NCBI RefSeq assembly: GCF_013868135.1
Contig: NZ_JACEMU010000004.1
Coordinates: 1,612,001-1,676,000 of the forward strand
Source of the DNA: Paracoccus sp. S1E-3
GTDB lineage: Bacteria; Pseudomonadota; Alphaproteobacteria; Rhodobacterales; Rhodobacteraceae
DNA length: 64,000 nucleotides
Direction: 5' to 3'
Both the position numbers and the translations under genes were made by a program. Below the pieces are notes generated by a model. That model did not search any database, had not been told where the DNA came from, and saw only the letters and a program-made list of their open reading frames with translations. Of the stretch, positions 38,208-48,300 are shown piece after piece. The stretch's first letter is position 1, and the number at the start of each line of letters is the position of its first letter.

Positions 38208-38262
38208 GGGGGGGCGCTGCCCCCGCCGCGGACGCGGCTCCCCCGAGGTATTTCGGCACTGA
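38208..38262. repeat. Intergenic palindromic element, second copy
   Basis: GGGGGC-GCT-GCCCCC hairpin, a spacer with a second small GC palindrome (CCGCGGACGCGG), then CCCCCGAGGTATTTCGGCA and GATGATGG. It shares order and much of its sequence with the copy inside the flavoprotein gene at 7884-7933. Lies between argF and the GNAT gene, where it may also affect the message. Confidence 0.6.
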
Positions 38263-38269
38263 TGATGGC

Positions 38270-38746
38270 TTATCGTCGGCGCGTCATCACCAGCACCGGC
38301 GCGCCCTGCGCATCCTTGCGGATCACGTCGCCGTCAAATCCCGCCTTGCGACAGGCGCGGACGGCGCGGGTATTGCCGGCAACCGGGTCGAGCGCGAGAG
38401 TCGAGGCGTTGTCCAGCAGTTGATCGCCCAATTTGCGCAGCCATGCCGCGCCATGGCCGAAGCCCGAGGGGCCGGAGAACATATCGAGCCCGACCGTATC
38501 ATGGGCGAGATGGGCGAATTGCGGCGCCGGCCAACGCCGGGCCGGGTAGTGCTGGACGAAGGCGATGGGGGTTTCGGCATGGGTGACGATCAGTTGGATG
38601 ATCGCGGAATCGCTGAGGCGGTTGCGGATCTTCGCCACCTGCTCGCCTGCATCGGGCCACCAGCGGCTGACCTGCAATTGGGTCAGCCAGCCGGTCAGCA
38701 TCGACAGGTCGTTGCCGGTGGCGCTGCGGAAGCCGTAGTCAGCCAT
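38270..38746 (-). CDS. GNAT acetyltransferase in the arg operon
   Basis: 158 residues, GCN5-related N-acetyltransferase fold. The N-terminal FRSATGNDLSMLTGWLTQLQVSRWWP resembles the AAC(6')-Ib/IucB subgroup of acetyltransferases; GPSGFGHGAAWLRKLGD holds the acetyl-CoA P-loop and NTRAVRACRKAGFD the C-terminal motif. The ATG at 38746 lies inside the last codons of argD (8-base overlap), so it is translated with it. The substrate is unknown; a role in acetylated arginine intermediates is possible from context only. Confidence 0.88.
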   Translation of the reverse strand: MADYGFRSATGNDLSMLTGWLTQLQVSRWWPDAGEQVAKIRNRLSDSAIIQLIVTHAETPIAFVQHYPARRWPAPQFAHLAHDTVGLDMFSGPSGFGHGAAWLRKLGDQLLDNASTLALDPVAGNTRAVRACRKAGFDGDVIRKDAQGAPVLVMTRRR

Positions 38747-39917
38747 CGAGGCTGGCCGCCGCCTTGTCGAGGCGGGCGACAGCCTCGGCAATCTCCTCAT
38801 CGGTGATGGTCAGAGGGGGCAGCAGGCGCAGCGTGTTGTCGGCGGCGGCGACGGTCAGGATCTGCTGATCGTAACCCGCCTTGACCAGATCGGCGGGCGC
38901 GACCCTGGCTTTCAGCCCCAGCATCAGCCCCTGCCCGCGCACGCTTTCGAAGATGTTCGGGTGGGCGGCGACCAGCCCTTCCAGCTTCTGGCGGAACAGC
39001 GCGCCCTTGCGGGCGACCTCGGCCAGGAAGGCGGGGTCGGCCACGATCTCCATCACCCGGCTGCCCACCGCGCAGGCCAGCGGGTTGCCGCCATAGGTCG
39101 AGCCATGGCTGCCCACGACCATGCCCGAGGCCGCCTTGGCCGTCGCCAGCACCGCCCCCAGGGGGAAACCGCCGCCGATGCCCTTGGCGACCATCATGAT
39201 GTCGGGGGTGATGCCCGCCCATTCATGTGCGAACAACCGGCCGGTGCGGCCCATGCCGGACTGCACCTCGTCGAGGATCAGCAGCGCGCCTGTGGCATCG
39301 CAGAGCGCACGGATTTCCTTCAGATCGGTATCGGGCAGCGGCCGGATGCCGCCCTCGCCCTGAAGGGGCTCCAGCATGACCGCGCAGGTCCTGTCGCTGA
39401 TGGCGGCGCGCAGCGCCTCCATGTCGCCCCAGGGCAATTGCTTGAAGCCGGGCATCAGCGGGCCGAAGCCCTTGACCATCTTTTCCGACCCAGCCGCCGC
39501 GATGGCTCCGGTCGAGCGGCCGTGGAAAGCGCCCTCGAAGGTGAGGATTTCCACCCGCTCGGGCTGGCCCTGATGGTCCCAGTATTTGCGGGCCATCTTG
39601 ATGGCCAGTTCCGCCGCCTCGGTCCCGGAATTGGTGAAGAAGACGGTATCGGCGAAAGTGCTGTCGACCAGAAGCGTGGCCAGCCGCTCCTGCTGGGGGA
39701 TCCTGTAGAGGTTCGAGACATGCCAGATCTTGCCCGCCTGTTCGGTCAGCGCCGCGACCAGATCGGGGTTCGCGTGGCCAAGCGCATTGACCGCGATGCC
39801 CGCGCCCAGATCCAGATATCGGGTGCCGTCCTCGGCAATGGCCCAGACGCCTTCGCCACGGTCGAAGGACAGCGGCGCGCGGTTATAGGTCGGCAGGACA
39901 TGCGGAAATTCGGACAT
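38739..39917 (-). CDS. argD: Acetylornithine aminotransferase
   Basis: Class III PLP aminotransferase of 392 residues that makes N-acetylornithine from its semialdehyde in arginine synthesis; it may also serve lysine synthesis. LDLGAGIAVNALGHANP opens the fold, ILDEVQSGMGRTGRLFAHE holds the PLP aspartate and AKGIGGGFPLGA the Schiff-base lysine (about 241). First gene of argD-GNAT-argF. Confidence 0.96.
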   Translation of the reverse strand: MSEFPHVLPTYNRAPLSFDRGEGVWAIAEDGTRYLDLGAGIAVNALGHANPDLVAALTEQAGKIWHVSNLYRIPQQERLATLLVDSTFADTVFFTNSGTEAAELAIKMARKYWDHQGQPERVEILTFEGAFHGRSTGAIAAAGSEKMVKGFGPLMPGFKQLPWGDMEALRAAISDRTCAVMLEPLQGEGGIRPLPDTDLKEIRALCDATGALLILDEVQSGMGRTGRLFAHEWAGITPDIMMVAKGIGGGFPLGAVLATAKAASGMVVGSHGSTYGGNPLACAVGSRVMEIVADPAFLAEVARKGALFRQKLEGLVAAHPNIFESVRGQGLMLGLKARVAPADLVKAGYDQQILTVAAADNTLRLLPPLTITDEEIAEAVARLDKAAASLDG

Positions 39918-40167
39918 GGACAGGCTCCGGTTTGGAAGTTGGCCTTGGATATGCAGGGATTGCCCGTTGGACCGCCGGACATGCGGAATCGCGCGCCTCA
40001 GCGGCGTCGGGGACGGGCGGACAGGGCAAGCCGTGCGATCATGGCGATTTCATCGGATAATTCGGACGCGACGGCAAGCGATATTTTGAACCGCCGCACC
40101 TGGCCGGCCAGATGATTCCGGCTGGCGTCCATGCTATGCTGTCGACAGTCCCAAGAAGGTCGGCACC

Positions 40168-40737
40168 ATGTCCGCGCCTGCAATTCGCCCCGCAAACGTG
40201 AATGACGCGGCCTTCCTGCTGCCGCTGGTCGATGCGGCGGGCGAAGGCATTCCCGCCTATGTCTGGTCCACCATGGCCGCGCCGGGTCAGGATCCGCGCG
40301 AAATCGGCATGGCCCGGATCGGCGGCAACAGCGCCGCCGTTTCATGGCGCAATGCCTGGGTGGCGGAACTGGATGCGGTGCCGGCGGGCTGCCTGTTCAC
40401 CTATGCCCAGCCCGAACGACCCGAGCCGGTCCCCGCGGATCTGCCACCGATCTTCGTCCCCCTGCAGGAGCTGGAAAATGAGGCGCCGGCGACGGGCTAT
40501 GTCTATATTCTGGCTACCCATCCCGACATGCAGGGGCGCGGTGTCGGCCGTGCACTGCTGCGATTTGCCGAGCGCTGGCGCGGCCCGCGCGGCATGAGCC
40601 TGATCGTCGCCGACAACAATCTGCCGGCCATAGGGCTTTACCAGTCCGAAGGCTATCAGGTTGCGGCGCAGCGCCGGATCGTCACCAATGGTTGGCGGAC
40701 GAAGGGACAGAACTGGCTTCTGATGTTGAAGCCCTAG
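40168..40737 (+). CDS. GNAT acetyltransferase
   Basis: 189 residues. The acetyl-CoA binding motif is THPDMQGRGVGRALLRFAE (about 113-131), with SLIVADNNLPAIGLYQSEGYQVAA as the C-terminal part of the GNAT fold. The N-terminal AIRPANVNDAAFLLPLVDAAGEG is a common opening for the subgroup acting on small molecules or protein N-termini. Monocistronic, facing the convergent ABC-2 permease six bases away. Substrate unknown. Confidence 0.9.
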   Translation: MSAPAIRPANVNDAAFLLPLVDAAGEGIPAYVWSTMAAPGQDPREIGMARIGGNSAAVSWRNAWVAELDAVPAGCLFTYAQPERPEPVPADLPPIFVPLQELENEAPATGYVYILATHPDMQGRGVGRALLRFAERWRGPRGMSLIVADNNLPAIGLYQSEGYQVAAQRRIVTNGWRTKGQNWLLMLKP

Positions 40738-40743
40738 GCGCGA

Positions 40744-41562
40744 TCACGGCTTCAGCCGGTATCCCGTGCGCAGCAACCACCATGCGATGCCGCAAACCGC
40801 CAACGTGACCCCGCCGCAGACCGCGAATCCCAGCACGGGGCTGGAATCACTGACCCCGGTGAAGCCGTAACGCGCGCCGTCGATCAGATAGAAGATCGGG
40901 TTGGCGTGGCTAAGCGCGCGGAAGAATGGCGGCAGCGCATCGATGGAATAGAAGGTGCCCGACAGGAAGCTGAGCGGCGTGACGATGAAATTCGAAATCG
41001 CCGCCATCTGGTCGAATTTCTGCGCCAGAATCCCCCCGATCAGCCCCAGCCCCCCCATCAGCAGCGCGCCGAGCAGGATGAAGCCGGCGGCGATCAGCGG
41101 ATGCTGCGGCAGCTGCCCGATCAGCAGCACCATGCCCGCGCCGATCACCAGCGCCACCAGCCCCGCCCGCGCCACCGCTCCGGTCAGATAACCGGTCAGG
41201 ATCTCGCCCGCCGACAGCGGCGGCATCAGCGTATCGACGATATTGCCCTGCATCTTGGCGCTGATGATGCTGGATGAGGTATTGGCAAAGGCGTTCTGGA
41301 TCACCGACATCATCAGGATGCCCGGCCCCAGAAAGGCCAGATAGGGCAGGCCCATCACCTGACGGTCGCCGCGGCCGAGCGCGACGGAAAACACGATCAC
41401 GAACAGCCCGGCCGTCATCAGGGGCGCGAAGACGGTCTGTTGCCAGACGGCCATGAAGCGCATGATCTCGCGGCGCGATAACGTATACAGACCAAGCCAG
41501 TTCACCCGTCCGAAACGGCGCGCCCCCATGGAACGGTATGGCACCGGATTGGATTCAGTCAT
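40744..41562 (-). CDS. ABC-2 type transporter permease
   Basis: Inner-membrane permease of 272 residues with about six hydrophobic segments. ISAKMQGNIVDTLMPPLSAGEILTGYLTGA (about 102-131) and PLSFLSGTFYSIDALPP are ABC-2 permease blocks, close to the YadH/NodJ subgroup. No ATP-binding partner is next to it, so its ATPase must be encoded elsewhere. The ATG at 41562 is divergent from gcrA, 111 bases apart; a GANTC sequence (GATTC, 41552-41556) lies just inside its 5' end. Confidence 0.92.
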   Translation of the reverse strand: MTESNPVPYRSMGARRFGRVNWLGLYTLSRREIMRFMAVWQQTVFAPLMTAGLFVIVFSVALGRGDRQVMGLPYLAFLGPGILMMSVIQNAFANTSSSIISAKMQGNIVDTLMPPLSAGEILTGYLTGAVARAGLVALVIGAGMVLLIGQLPQHPLIAAGFILLGALLMGGLGLIGGILAQKFDQMAAISNFIVTPLSFLSGTFYSIDALPPFFRALSHANPIFYLIDGARYGFTGVSDSSPVLGFAVCGGVTLAVCGIAWWLLRTGYRLKP

Positions 41563-41673
41563 GGCGGGCTTCTTGAATTGGCAGGCGTGGCAGGATATTT
41601 CTTGGCATTCCCCGGTGTGACCGGGCATGTCAGAAAATGCAAGATGGGGCGGGCGACCGCCGGAAAGGCCGAA

Positions 41674-42291
41674 ATGTCCTGGACCGACGAACGCGTCGAA
41701 ACGCTCAAGCGGATGTGGTCTGAGGGCCAGTCCGCCAGCCAGATCGCGAAAGAACTGGGCGGCGTGACGCGCAATGCGGTGATCGGCAAGGTGCACCGCC
41801 TTGGTCTGTCGAACCGTGACGAGGCCGAGGCAGAGGCTCCCGCGCCTGAACCCGCCAAGCCCGAGGCGAAGGCCAAGCCCGCGGCGGCCCCCAAGGCGAA
41901 GGCCGCCACCCCCAAGCCCGAGCCGGTAAAGGTCGAAGCCAAGCCCGAACCGGAGCCCGAGCCCGAAGAACCTGCGGCCGAGCCCGCCGCCCCGGTGGCC
42001 TTCACCCCGCGCCGCCCCATCGTTCCTGCGGGACAGCCGCTGCCGCCGCAGCCTTCGGCCAATGAAATCAGCCCCGAAGCGCTGGCGACCGTGCGCGAGA
42101 TCGAGAAGCGCGCCCGCAAGCTGACCCTGATGGAGCTGACCGAGCGGACCTGCAAATGGCCCATCGGCGACCCGGCTACCGACAAGTTCTGGTTCTGCGG
42201 CCTGCCCTCGCAGCCCGGCAAACCCTATTGCGAGGCCCATGTCGGCGTCGCCTTCCAACCGATGAGCTCGCGCCGGGACCGCCGCCGCTGA
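41674..42291 (+). CDS. gcrA: Cell-cycle regulator GcrA
   Basis: Alphaproteobacterial transcription regulator of 205 residues that binds sigma-70 RNA polymerase and favours promoters with CcrM-methylated GANTC sites. The N-terminal helix-turn-helix is MSWTDERVETLKRMW then GQSASQIAKELGGVTRNAVIGKVHRLGLS (about 18-46). A long Ala/Pro/Lys/Glu linker (50-115) precedes the C-terminal sigma-interaction block TCKWPIGDP and FWFCGLPSQPGKPYCEAH. The start MSWTD has GGAAAGG ahead; the TGA overlaps the next ATG. Confidence 0.96.
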   Translation: MSWTDERVETLKRMWSEGQSASQIAKELGGVTRNAVIGKVHRLGLSNRDEAEAEAPAPEPAKPEAKAKPAAAPKAKAATPKPEPVKVEAKPEPEPEPEEPAAEPAAPVAFTPRRPIVPAGQPLPPQPSANEISPEALATVREIEKRARKLTLMELTERTCKWPIGDPATDKFWFCGLPSQPGKPYCEAHVGVAFQPMSSRRDRRR

Positions 42292-42803
42292 TGCTGGGCT
42301 GGCTGGATCAGGCCGCGACCGGCGGCGGTGACGGCGCACATGCCCTGATGCGCCGGATCGCCGCCGCGCTGGAAGCCGATGGCGTGACCGTGCGCGGCGC
42401 GATCCAGACCAACACGCCGCTCGGCGCCGATTGCCATTGCGACATGGTGCTGGAGGTTCTGGGCGATGCGGGACCTGACGTGACCATCTCGCAGGATCTG
42501 GGCCGCGAATCGACGGGCTGCCGGCTGGATGCGGGCGCGCTGGAAGCGGCAGCGCAGCGGGTGCTGGACACGCTGCCAGTGGCGCAGATGGTGTTGCTGA
42601 ACAAATTCGGCAAGCAGGAAATTCTGGGCCGGGGCATGGTCGCCGTCATCGCCGCCGCGATGGAGCGCGACCTGCCGGTGCTGATTTCCGTCGCGCCGCA
42701 GCAGCGGGCGGCGTTCCTGGCCTTTGCCGGTGATATGGCCGTGCAGCTGGCCCCCGAGGACGCAGCGGACTGGTGCCGCGCCGCCGCGCAGGTTCCCGCG
42801 TGA
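42291..42803 (+). CDS. DUF2478 family protein
   Basis: 170 residues matching DUF2478, a family sometimes linked to molybdate or nucleotide-binding genes. The family block SQDLGRESTGCRLDAGALEAAA (about 64-85) is clear, followed by MVLLNKFGKQEILGRGMVAVIA. In other genomes the domain often stands near molybdenum transport; no such genes are here. It is coupled on both sides, sharing TGATG with gcrA and GTGA with the TusA gene. Confidence 0.85.
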   Translation: MLGWLDQAATGGGDGAHALMRRIAAALEADGVTVRGAIQTNTPLGADCHCDMVLEVLGDAGPDVTISQDLGRESTGCRLDAGALEAAAQRVLDTLPVAQMVLLNKFGKQEILGRGMVAVIAAAMERDLPVLISVAPQQRAAFLAFAGDMAVQLAPEDAADWCRAAAQVPA

Positions 42804-43045
42804 TCGAGGTCGACGCGCGCGGGCTTCTTTGCCCGCTGCCCGTCCTGCGCCTGCGCAAAATCCTGAACGGTGCCGCGCCCGGCACCCGTGTGGCGCTTCT
42901 CGCCACCGATGCCATGGCCGCTGTCGACGTGCCGCATTTCTGCGCGGAAGCGGGGCACGCCCTGATCTCGGTCACGCAGGAGAAGGACGCCATCCGATAC
43001 GAGGTTATGCGCGGCGATGCCTTCGCCTGGCGCGCCCCCGCTTAG
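42800..43045 (+). CDS. TusA/SirA-family sulfurtransferase
   Basis: 81 residues of the TusA family, small sulfur carriers. The motif DARGLLCPLPVLRLRK (5-20) holds the active cysteine (Cys11) with the CPxP pattern, and VLLATDAMAAVDVPHFCAEAGH follows. It starts at a GTG overlapping the DUF2478 stop by four bases. Possible roles are 2-thiouridine formation in tRNA, molybdenum cofactor or other sulfur transfer; partners are not in the window. The 3' end overlaps convergent maeB by four bases. Confidence 0.92.
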   Translation: MIEVDARGLLCPLPVLRLRKILNGAAPGTRVALLATDAMAAVDVPHFCAEAGHALISVTQEKDAIRYEVMRGDAFAWRAPA

Positions 43046-45318
43046 CGCACCTGCCCCAGCCGGCCCGCCGCGATCGCGGCCATGTTCAGGATGTCATTGA
43101 CCGTCGAGGAGGTCGAACAGATCTGAATCGGCTTGTCGACGCCGGTCAGGATCGGTCCGATTACCGTCGCGCCCGCCATTTCCTGCATCAGTTTCACCGA
43201 AATGCTGGCCGAATGCCGCGCCGGCACCACCAGCACATTGGCCGGCCCGGTCAGGCGCGAGAACGGGTATTTTGCCGCCTGATCCATGTTCAGCGCCACA
43301 TCGACGGTCATTTCGCCCTCATATTCGAAATCGACCCGGCGGCGGTCCAGCACATGGGTCGCCTCGGCCATCTTTTCGGCGCGCTCGCTGACCGGATAGC
43401 CGAAGTTGGAGAATGACAGGAAGGCCACGCGCGGGTCCAGCCCCAGATCGCGGGCGACATGGGCACCGCGGGTGCCGATATCGGCCAGATCCTCGGCCTC
43501 GGGCCATTCATGGACCAGCGTGTCGCCGATCAGCACGATGCGGCCCTTGTGCAGCACGGCGGTGATGCCCACTGCCCCGTCCTGCGGGCGCACGTCGAAG
43601 ACCTGCCCGATCTGGGCCAACACATGGGCGTTCTTGCGTGTGGCGCCCGTCACCAGCCCGTCGCCGTGCCCATGGGCCAGCATCAGCGCGGCAAAGACGT
43701 GGCGGTCGCGGTTGACTTCCTTGTGGGCGTCCTCGCGGTCGACGCCCTGGCGCTGCAGGCGGCGATACAGAAAGTCATGATAGGTATCGAGATGGCGCGT
43801 CGTCGCGGCACTGACGATACTGAGTTCGCGCGCCGCATCGCCAAGGCCCGCCGCCTCCAGCTTCTCGCGCACATCCGATTCGCGGCCGACCACGATCGAG
43901 GACCCCATGCCGCCGCGCTGCCACGCCACGGCGGCGCGCAGCACGCGCGGGTCGTCGCCCTCGGCGAAGATCATCCGCGCCTGATGCTGGCGGGCGCGGG
44001 CGTGGATGCCCTGCAGGATCGCCGCCGTCGGGTCCATTCGTGCCTTCAGCGCGTGGGTATAGGCCTCCATGTCGATGATCGGGCGTCGCGCCACGCCGGT
44101 ATCCATTCCGGCGCGCGCCACTGCAGGAGGGATCACATGGATCAGGCGCGGGTCGAAGGGGGTCGGGATGATATAGTCGCGGCCGAATTGCAGCTTGCGG
44201 CCGTAAGCCACCGCGACCTCGTCCGGCACATCCTCGCGCGCGAGTTCCGCCAGTGCGCGCGCGCAGGCCAGCTTCATCTCGTCATTGATGGCGCGGGCGT
44301 GGATATCCAGCGCCCCACGGAACAGGTAGGGGAAGCCCAGCACGTTGTTGACCTGATTGGGGTAATCGCTGCGACCCGTGGCCACGATGGCGTCGGGACG
44401 GACGGCATGGGCTTCTTCCGGGGTGATTTCCGGGTCCGGGTTCGCCATGGCGAAGATGACCGGGTTCTCGGCCATGCTTTCGACCATCGCGGGTGTCACC
44501 GCGCCCTTGGCCGAGACGCCCAGAAACACGTCCGCGCCCTTCATCGCGTCTTCCAGCGTGCGGGCCTCAGTCACCACGGCATGGGCCGATTTCCACTGGT
44601 TCATGCCCTCGGTCCGGCCCTGCCAGATCACCCCCTTGGTGTCGCACATGAGGCAGTTTTCATGCCGCGCACCCATGGTCTTGATCAGTTCCAGACAGGC
44701 GATGCCGGCCGCGCCGGCGCCGTTCAGGACGATCTTCACATCTTCGATCCGCTTGCCCGACAGTTGCAGCGCGTTCATCAGACCGGCGGCGCAGATCACC
44801 GCGGTGCCGTGCTGGTCGTCGTGGAAGACGGGAATGTCCATCAGCTCCTTCAACCGGCTTTCGATGATGAAGCATTCGGGCGCCTTGATGTCCTCAAGGT
44901 TGATGCCGCCGAAGGTCGGACCCATCAGCCGCACGGCCTGAATGATCTCGTCGGGGTCTTCGGTGTCCAGTTCGATGTCGATGGCGTTCACATCGGCGAA
45001 GCGCTTGAACAGCACCGCCTTGCCCTCCATCACCGGCTTCGACGCCAGCGCGCCGAGGTTCCCCAGCCCGAGGATCGCCGTCCCGTTCGAGATCACCGCC
45101 ACCAGATTGCCCTTGGTGGTATAGTCGTAAGCCGTCTCCGGCCGCGCGGCGATGGCCTCGACCGGCACCGCGACGCCCGGCGAATAGGCCAGCGACAGGT
45201 CGCGCTGCGTGGCCATGGGGGTCGAGGGCACGACGTCGAACTTCCCCGGACGCGGCTCCATGTGATAGGCCAGCGCCTCCTCGGGGGTGATGCGGTTGCG
45301 GGGGGTCTTGTCGCTCAT
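43042..45318 (-). CDS. maeB: NADP-dependent malic enzyme with phosphotransacetylase-like domain
   Basis: Oxidatively decarboxylates malate to pyruvate with NADP. The protein has 758 residues: malic enzyme domain (about 1-430) with [26 protein letters not shown] and the NADP motif [12 protein letters not shown], then a phosphate acetyltransferase-like domain (about 440-758) with [14 protein letters not shown] and [18 protein letters not shown]. In related enzymes the second domain regulates through acetyl-CoA and is not active. The ATG at 45318 is the family start (MSDKTP). Confidence 0.97.
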   Translation of the reverse strand: MSDKTPRNRITPEEALAYHMEPRPGKFDVVPSTPMATQRDLSLAYSPGVAVPVEAIAARPETAYDYTTKGNLVAVISNGTAILGLGNLGALASKPVMEGKAVLFKRFADVNAIDIELDTEDPDEIIQAVRLMGPTFGGINLEDIKAPECFIIESRLKELMDIPVFHDDQHGTAVICAAGLMNALQLSGKRIEDVKIVLNGAGAAGIACLELIKTMGARHENCLMCDTKGVIWQGRTEGMNQWKSAHAVVTEARTLEDAMKGADVFLGVSAKGAVTPAMVESMAENPVIFAMANPDPEITPEEAHAVRPDAIVATGRSDYPNQVNNVLGFPYLFRGALDIHARAINDEMKLACARALAELAREDVPDEVAVAYGRKLQFGRDYIIPTPFDPRLIHVIPPAVARAGMDTGVARRPIIDMEAYTHALKARMDPTAAILQGIHARARQHQARMIFAEGDDPRVLRAAVAWQRGGMGSSIVVGRESDVREKLEAAGLGDAARELSIVSAATTRHLDTYHDFLYRRLQRQGVDREDAHKEVNRDRHVFAALMLAHGHGDGLVTGATRKNAHVLAQIGQVFDVRPQDGAVGITAVLHKGRIVLIGDTLVHEWPEAEDLADIGTRGAHVARDLGLDPRVAFLSFSNFGYPVSERAEKMAEATHVLDRRRVDFEYEGEMTVDVALNMDQAAKYPFSRLTGPANVLVVPARHSASISVKLMQEMAGATVIGPILTGVDKPIQICSTSSTVNDILNMAAIAAGRLGQVR

Positions 45319-45372
45319 CGGTCCTCCGGGGCATGGGTCAGGCATCTCTACCCGCGCCACGAAGGCCGTCAA

Positions 45373-48300
45373 TCAGTTTGCGCCATCATCCGCCGGCGGC
45401 TTCACCCCGAAGACCGCACAATACAGCGCCGGCACGAACAGCAGCGTAATCAGCGTGCCGGCGATGATACCGCCCATCATCGCATAGGCCATCGGTCCCC
45501 AGAACACCTGCCGCGAGATCGGGATCAGCGCCAGCGACGCCGCCGCCGCCGTCAGCAGGATCGGTCGGGCACGGCTGTCCGAGGCTTCGTAAACCGCATC
45601 CCAGCGGGTGCGGCCCTTCTCGATCAGGACCTGCACCTCATGGACGAGGATGATCGAGTTACGGATCAGAATCCCCGCCAGCGCCAGAATCCCCAGGATC
45701 GCCACGAAGCCCATCGGCACCCCGAAGCCAACCAGCACCGCGACCACGCCGATCAGACCCAGCGGAGCGGCGGCGAAAACGATGGCCGACAGCCGGAAGC
45801 TCTGCATCTGCGCCATGACCAGAAAGGCCATGATCAGCAGCATCATCGGGACCACGGCGGCAATCGGCTGCTGGCTGTCGGCCGAGGATTCAACCGTGCC
45901 GCCGATCTCGACCTTGATATTCGACGGCAGCGTCTTCTCGAATTCGGCGATCCGCGGCGCCAGCGCCTTCACCAGCGTCGCCGGCTGATCCTTCGAATTG
46001 ATCGCCGCCTTCACCGTCACCGTGGGCAGCCCGTCGCGCTGCTTGATCAGCGGCTGTTCGGTGTCGTAGACGGCGGTGGCGAGGCTGGCCAGCGGGATCG
46101 GCGTGCTCATCGGTGTCGAGAGTTGCAGGTTGCGCAGCGTGTCGATGGTGGTGCGCTCATCCGCGCTGCCACGGGTGACCACATCGATCAGGAATTCGTC
46201 GTCGCGCAGCTGCGTCACCGTCCGCCCGGAGAACATCGCCGCCAGCGCGCCGGCGATATCGGCCGAACTGATGCCAAGCCGCCGCGCCTGATCCTGACTG
46301 ACCTTCAGCCGGACCACCCGCGCGGGCTCGTTCCAGTCAAGCGCCACGCCGGTCAGGCGCGGCTCGGCCGAGATGACGGCGGCCAGGTCGCGGGCGGCGT
46401 CCCGCGTCGCCTCGATATCGGGACCCGAGACGCGGTATTGCACCGGCTTGCCGACCGGCGGCCCGATCTCGAGGTTGCTGACATAGATTTCGGCGCCGTA
46501 AAGCTCGGTCTCGGCGGTCTCGCGCAGCTTGGCCTTGACGCGGTCGCGGGCCGCCAGATCGGGGGTCTGGACGACAATCTGGCCCATATGCGGTCCAGGG
46601 GTCGGCAGGTCCATCGCCAGCACGAAACGCGGCGCGCCGCGCCCGACATAGGAGGTCCAGAACAGCACGTCCGGGTCGTCCTTCAGCTGCGATTCCAGCT
46701 TGTCCATCACCTCGCGCGTGGCCGCGATCGAGGCGTTCTGCCGCAGTCCCACATCGACCAGCACCTCCGGCCGGTCCGAGGTGGGGAAAAACTGCTGCTC
46801 GACAAAGCGCATCCCCCCGATCGAGACCGCGAAGGCCGCCAGTGTGATCCCGATGGTGATCCATTTGAACCGCATCGACAGCTTCAGCAGCCGGTGGAAG
46901 CCGCTGCGCAGCCAGCCCGCTTTTTCGCTGTGATGCTTCATTGTCTTGGGCAGGAACGTCACCCCCAGAAGCGGCGCGAACAGCACCGCCACCACCCAGC
47001 TGACCAGCAGCGAAATGGCGATCACCACGAACAGCGAGAAGGTGAACTCCCCCGCCGCCGAACTGTTCAGCCCGATCGGGATGAATCCTGCCACCGTGAC
47101 CAGCGTGCCGGTCAGCATCGGAAACGCAATCGAGGTCCAGGCATACGAAGCCGCGTCGGTCAGCGTCTCGCCCAGTTCCAGCCGCGAGATCATCGTTTCG
47201 ATGGCGATCATGGCGTCATCGACCAGCAGCCCCAGCGCGATGATCAGCGCCCCGAGCGAGATCCGCTGCAGCGTGATGCCCAGATAGTCGAGGAAGATGA
47301 AGGTGATCGCGAGCACCAACGGGATGGTCATGGTCACCACCAGCCCGGCCCGCCAGCCGAGACTGACAAAGCTGACCAGCAGCACGATGGCGACGGCCTC
47401 GATAAGGGCGCGGACGAAATGGCTGACGGCCTCGTCGACGACATGGGGCTGGTCGGCGAATTTCGCCATCTCGATCCCTACCGGCAGGTCGGCGGCGACC
47501 TTGTCCATCAAGGCGTCGACCTGGGCGCCGAATTCCAGGATGTTGCCCCCGGCCTTCATGCCGATCTGCAGCCCGATGGCGGGCTTGCCCTCGAAGCGGA
47601 ACAGCTCCTTCGGGGGGTCTTCATAGCCGCGGCGCACCGTCGCCACATCGGCCAGGTTGAAGAACCGGTCGCCGATGCGCAGGTTGACCGCCGCGATGGC
47701 GTCGGAATCGTCGAACTGGCCATCGACCCGGACCAGAATGCGTTCCGGCCCCGATTCGATCACCCCCGAGGGCGCGATGGCGTTCTGGTTGGCCAGCGTG
47801 GCTATCACCTCCTCCTGATTCAGCCCCAGGGCGGCCAGACGCGAGGGCGAAAATTCCAGATAGATCTCCTCGTCCTGCTCACCCAGCAATTCGACCTTGC
47901 CGGCCAGCGGCAGCGCCTGCACCAGATCGCGGATATCATCGACGCGGTCGCGCAATTCGCGGGGGCTGAAGCCATCGGCGGTGAAGGCATAGATATTGCC
48001 GAAGACATCGCCGAAATTGTCGTTGAACTGGAAGCCGGCGAATTCCTGCGGAAATTCGGGGCGGATATCCGACATCATCTCGCGGACGCGTTTCCAGACA
48101 TCGGGAACCCGTTTGCCCCGAATGGTCTGGTCCAGTTCGATATAAACCACCGCCTGCCCCGGCATGGTGACCGAACGGGTGAAGTCCAGCTCGTCCAGTT
48201 CCTCCAGCTTCTTCTCGATCCGCTTGGTGACCTGGTTGAGCGTTTCGTCGATCGAGGCACCGGGCAGCGCCGCGCTGATGACCATCACCTTGATGGTGAA

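Noticed and set aside
40744..42339. A 531-codon minus-strand protein joining the ABC-2 permease to an upstream part
   Set aside because: The upstream part is a shadow of gcrA; the permease has its own ATG at 41562 and family start.
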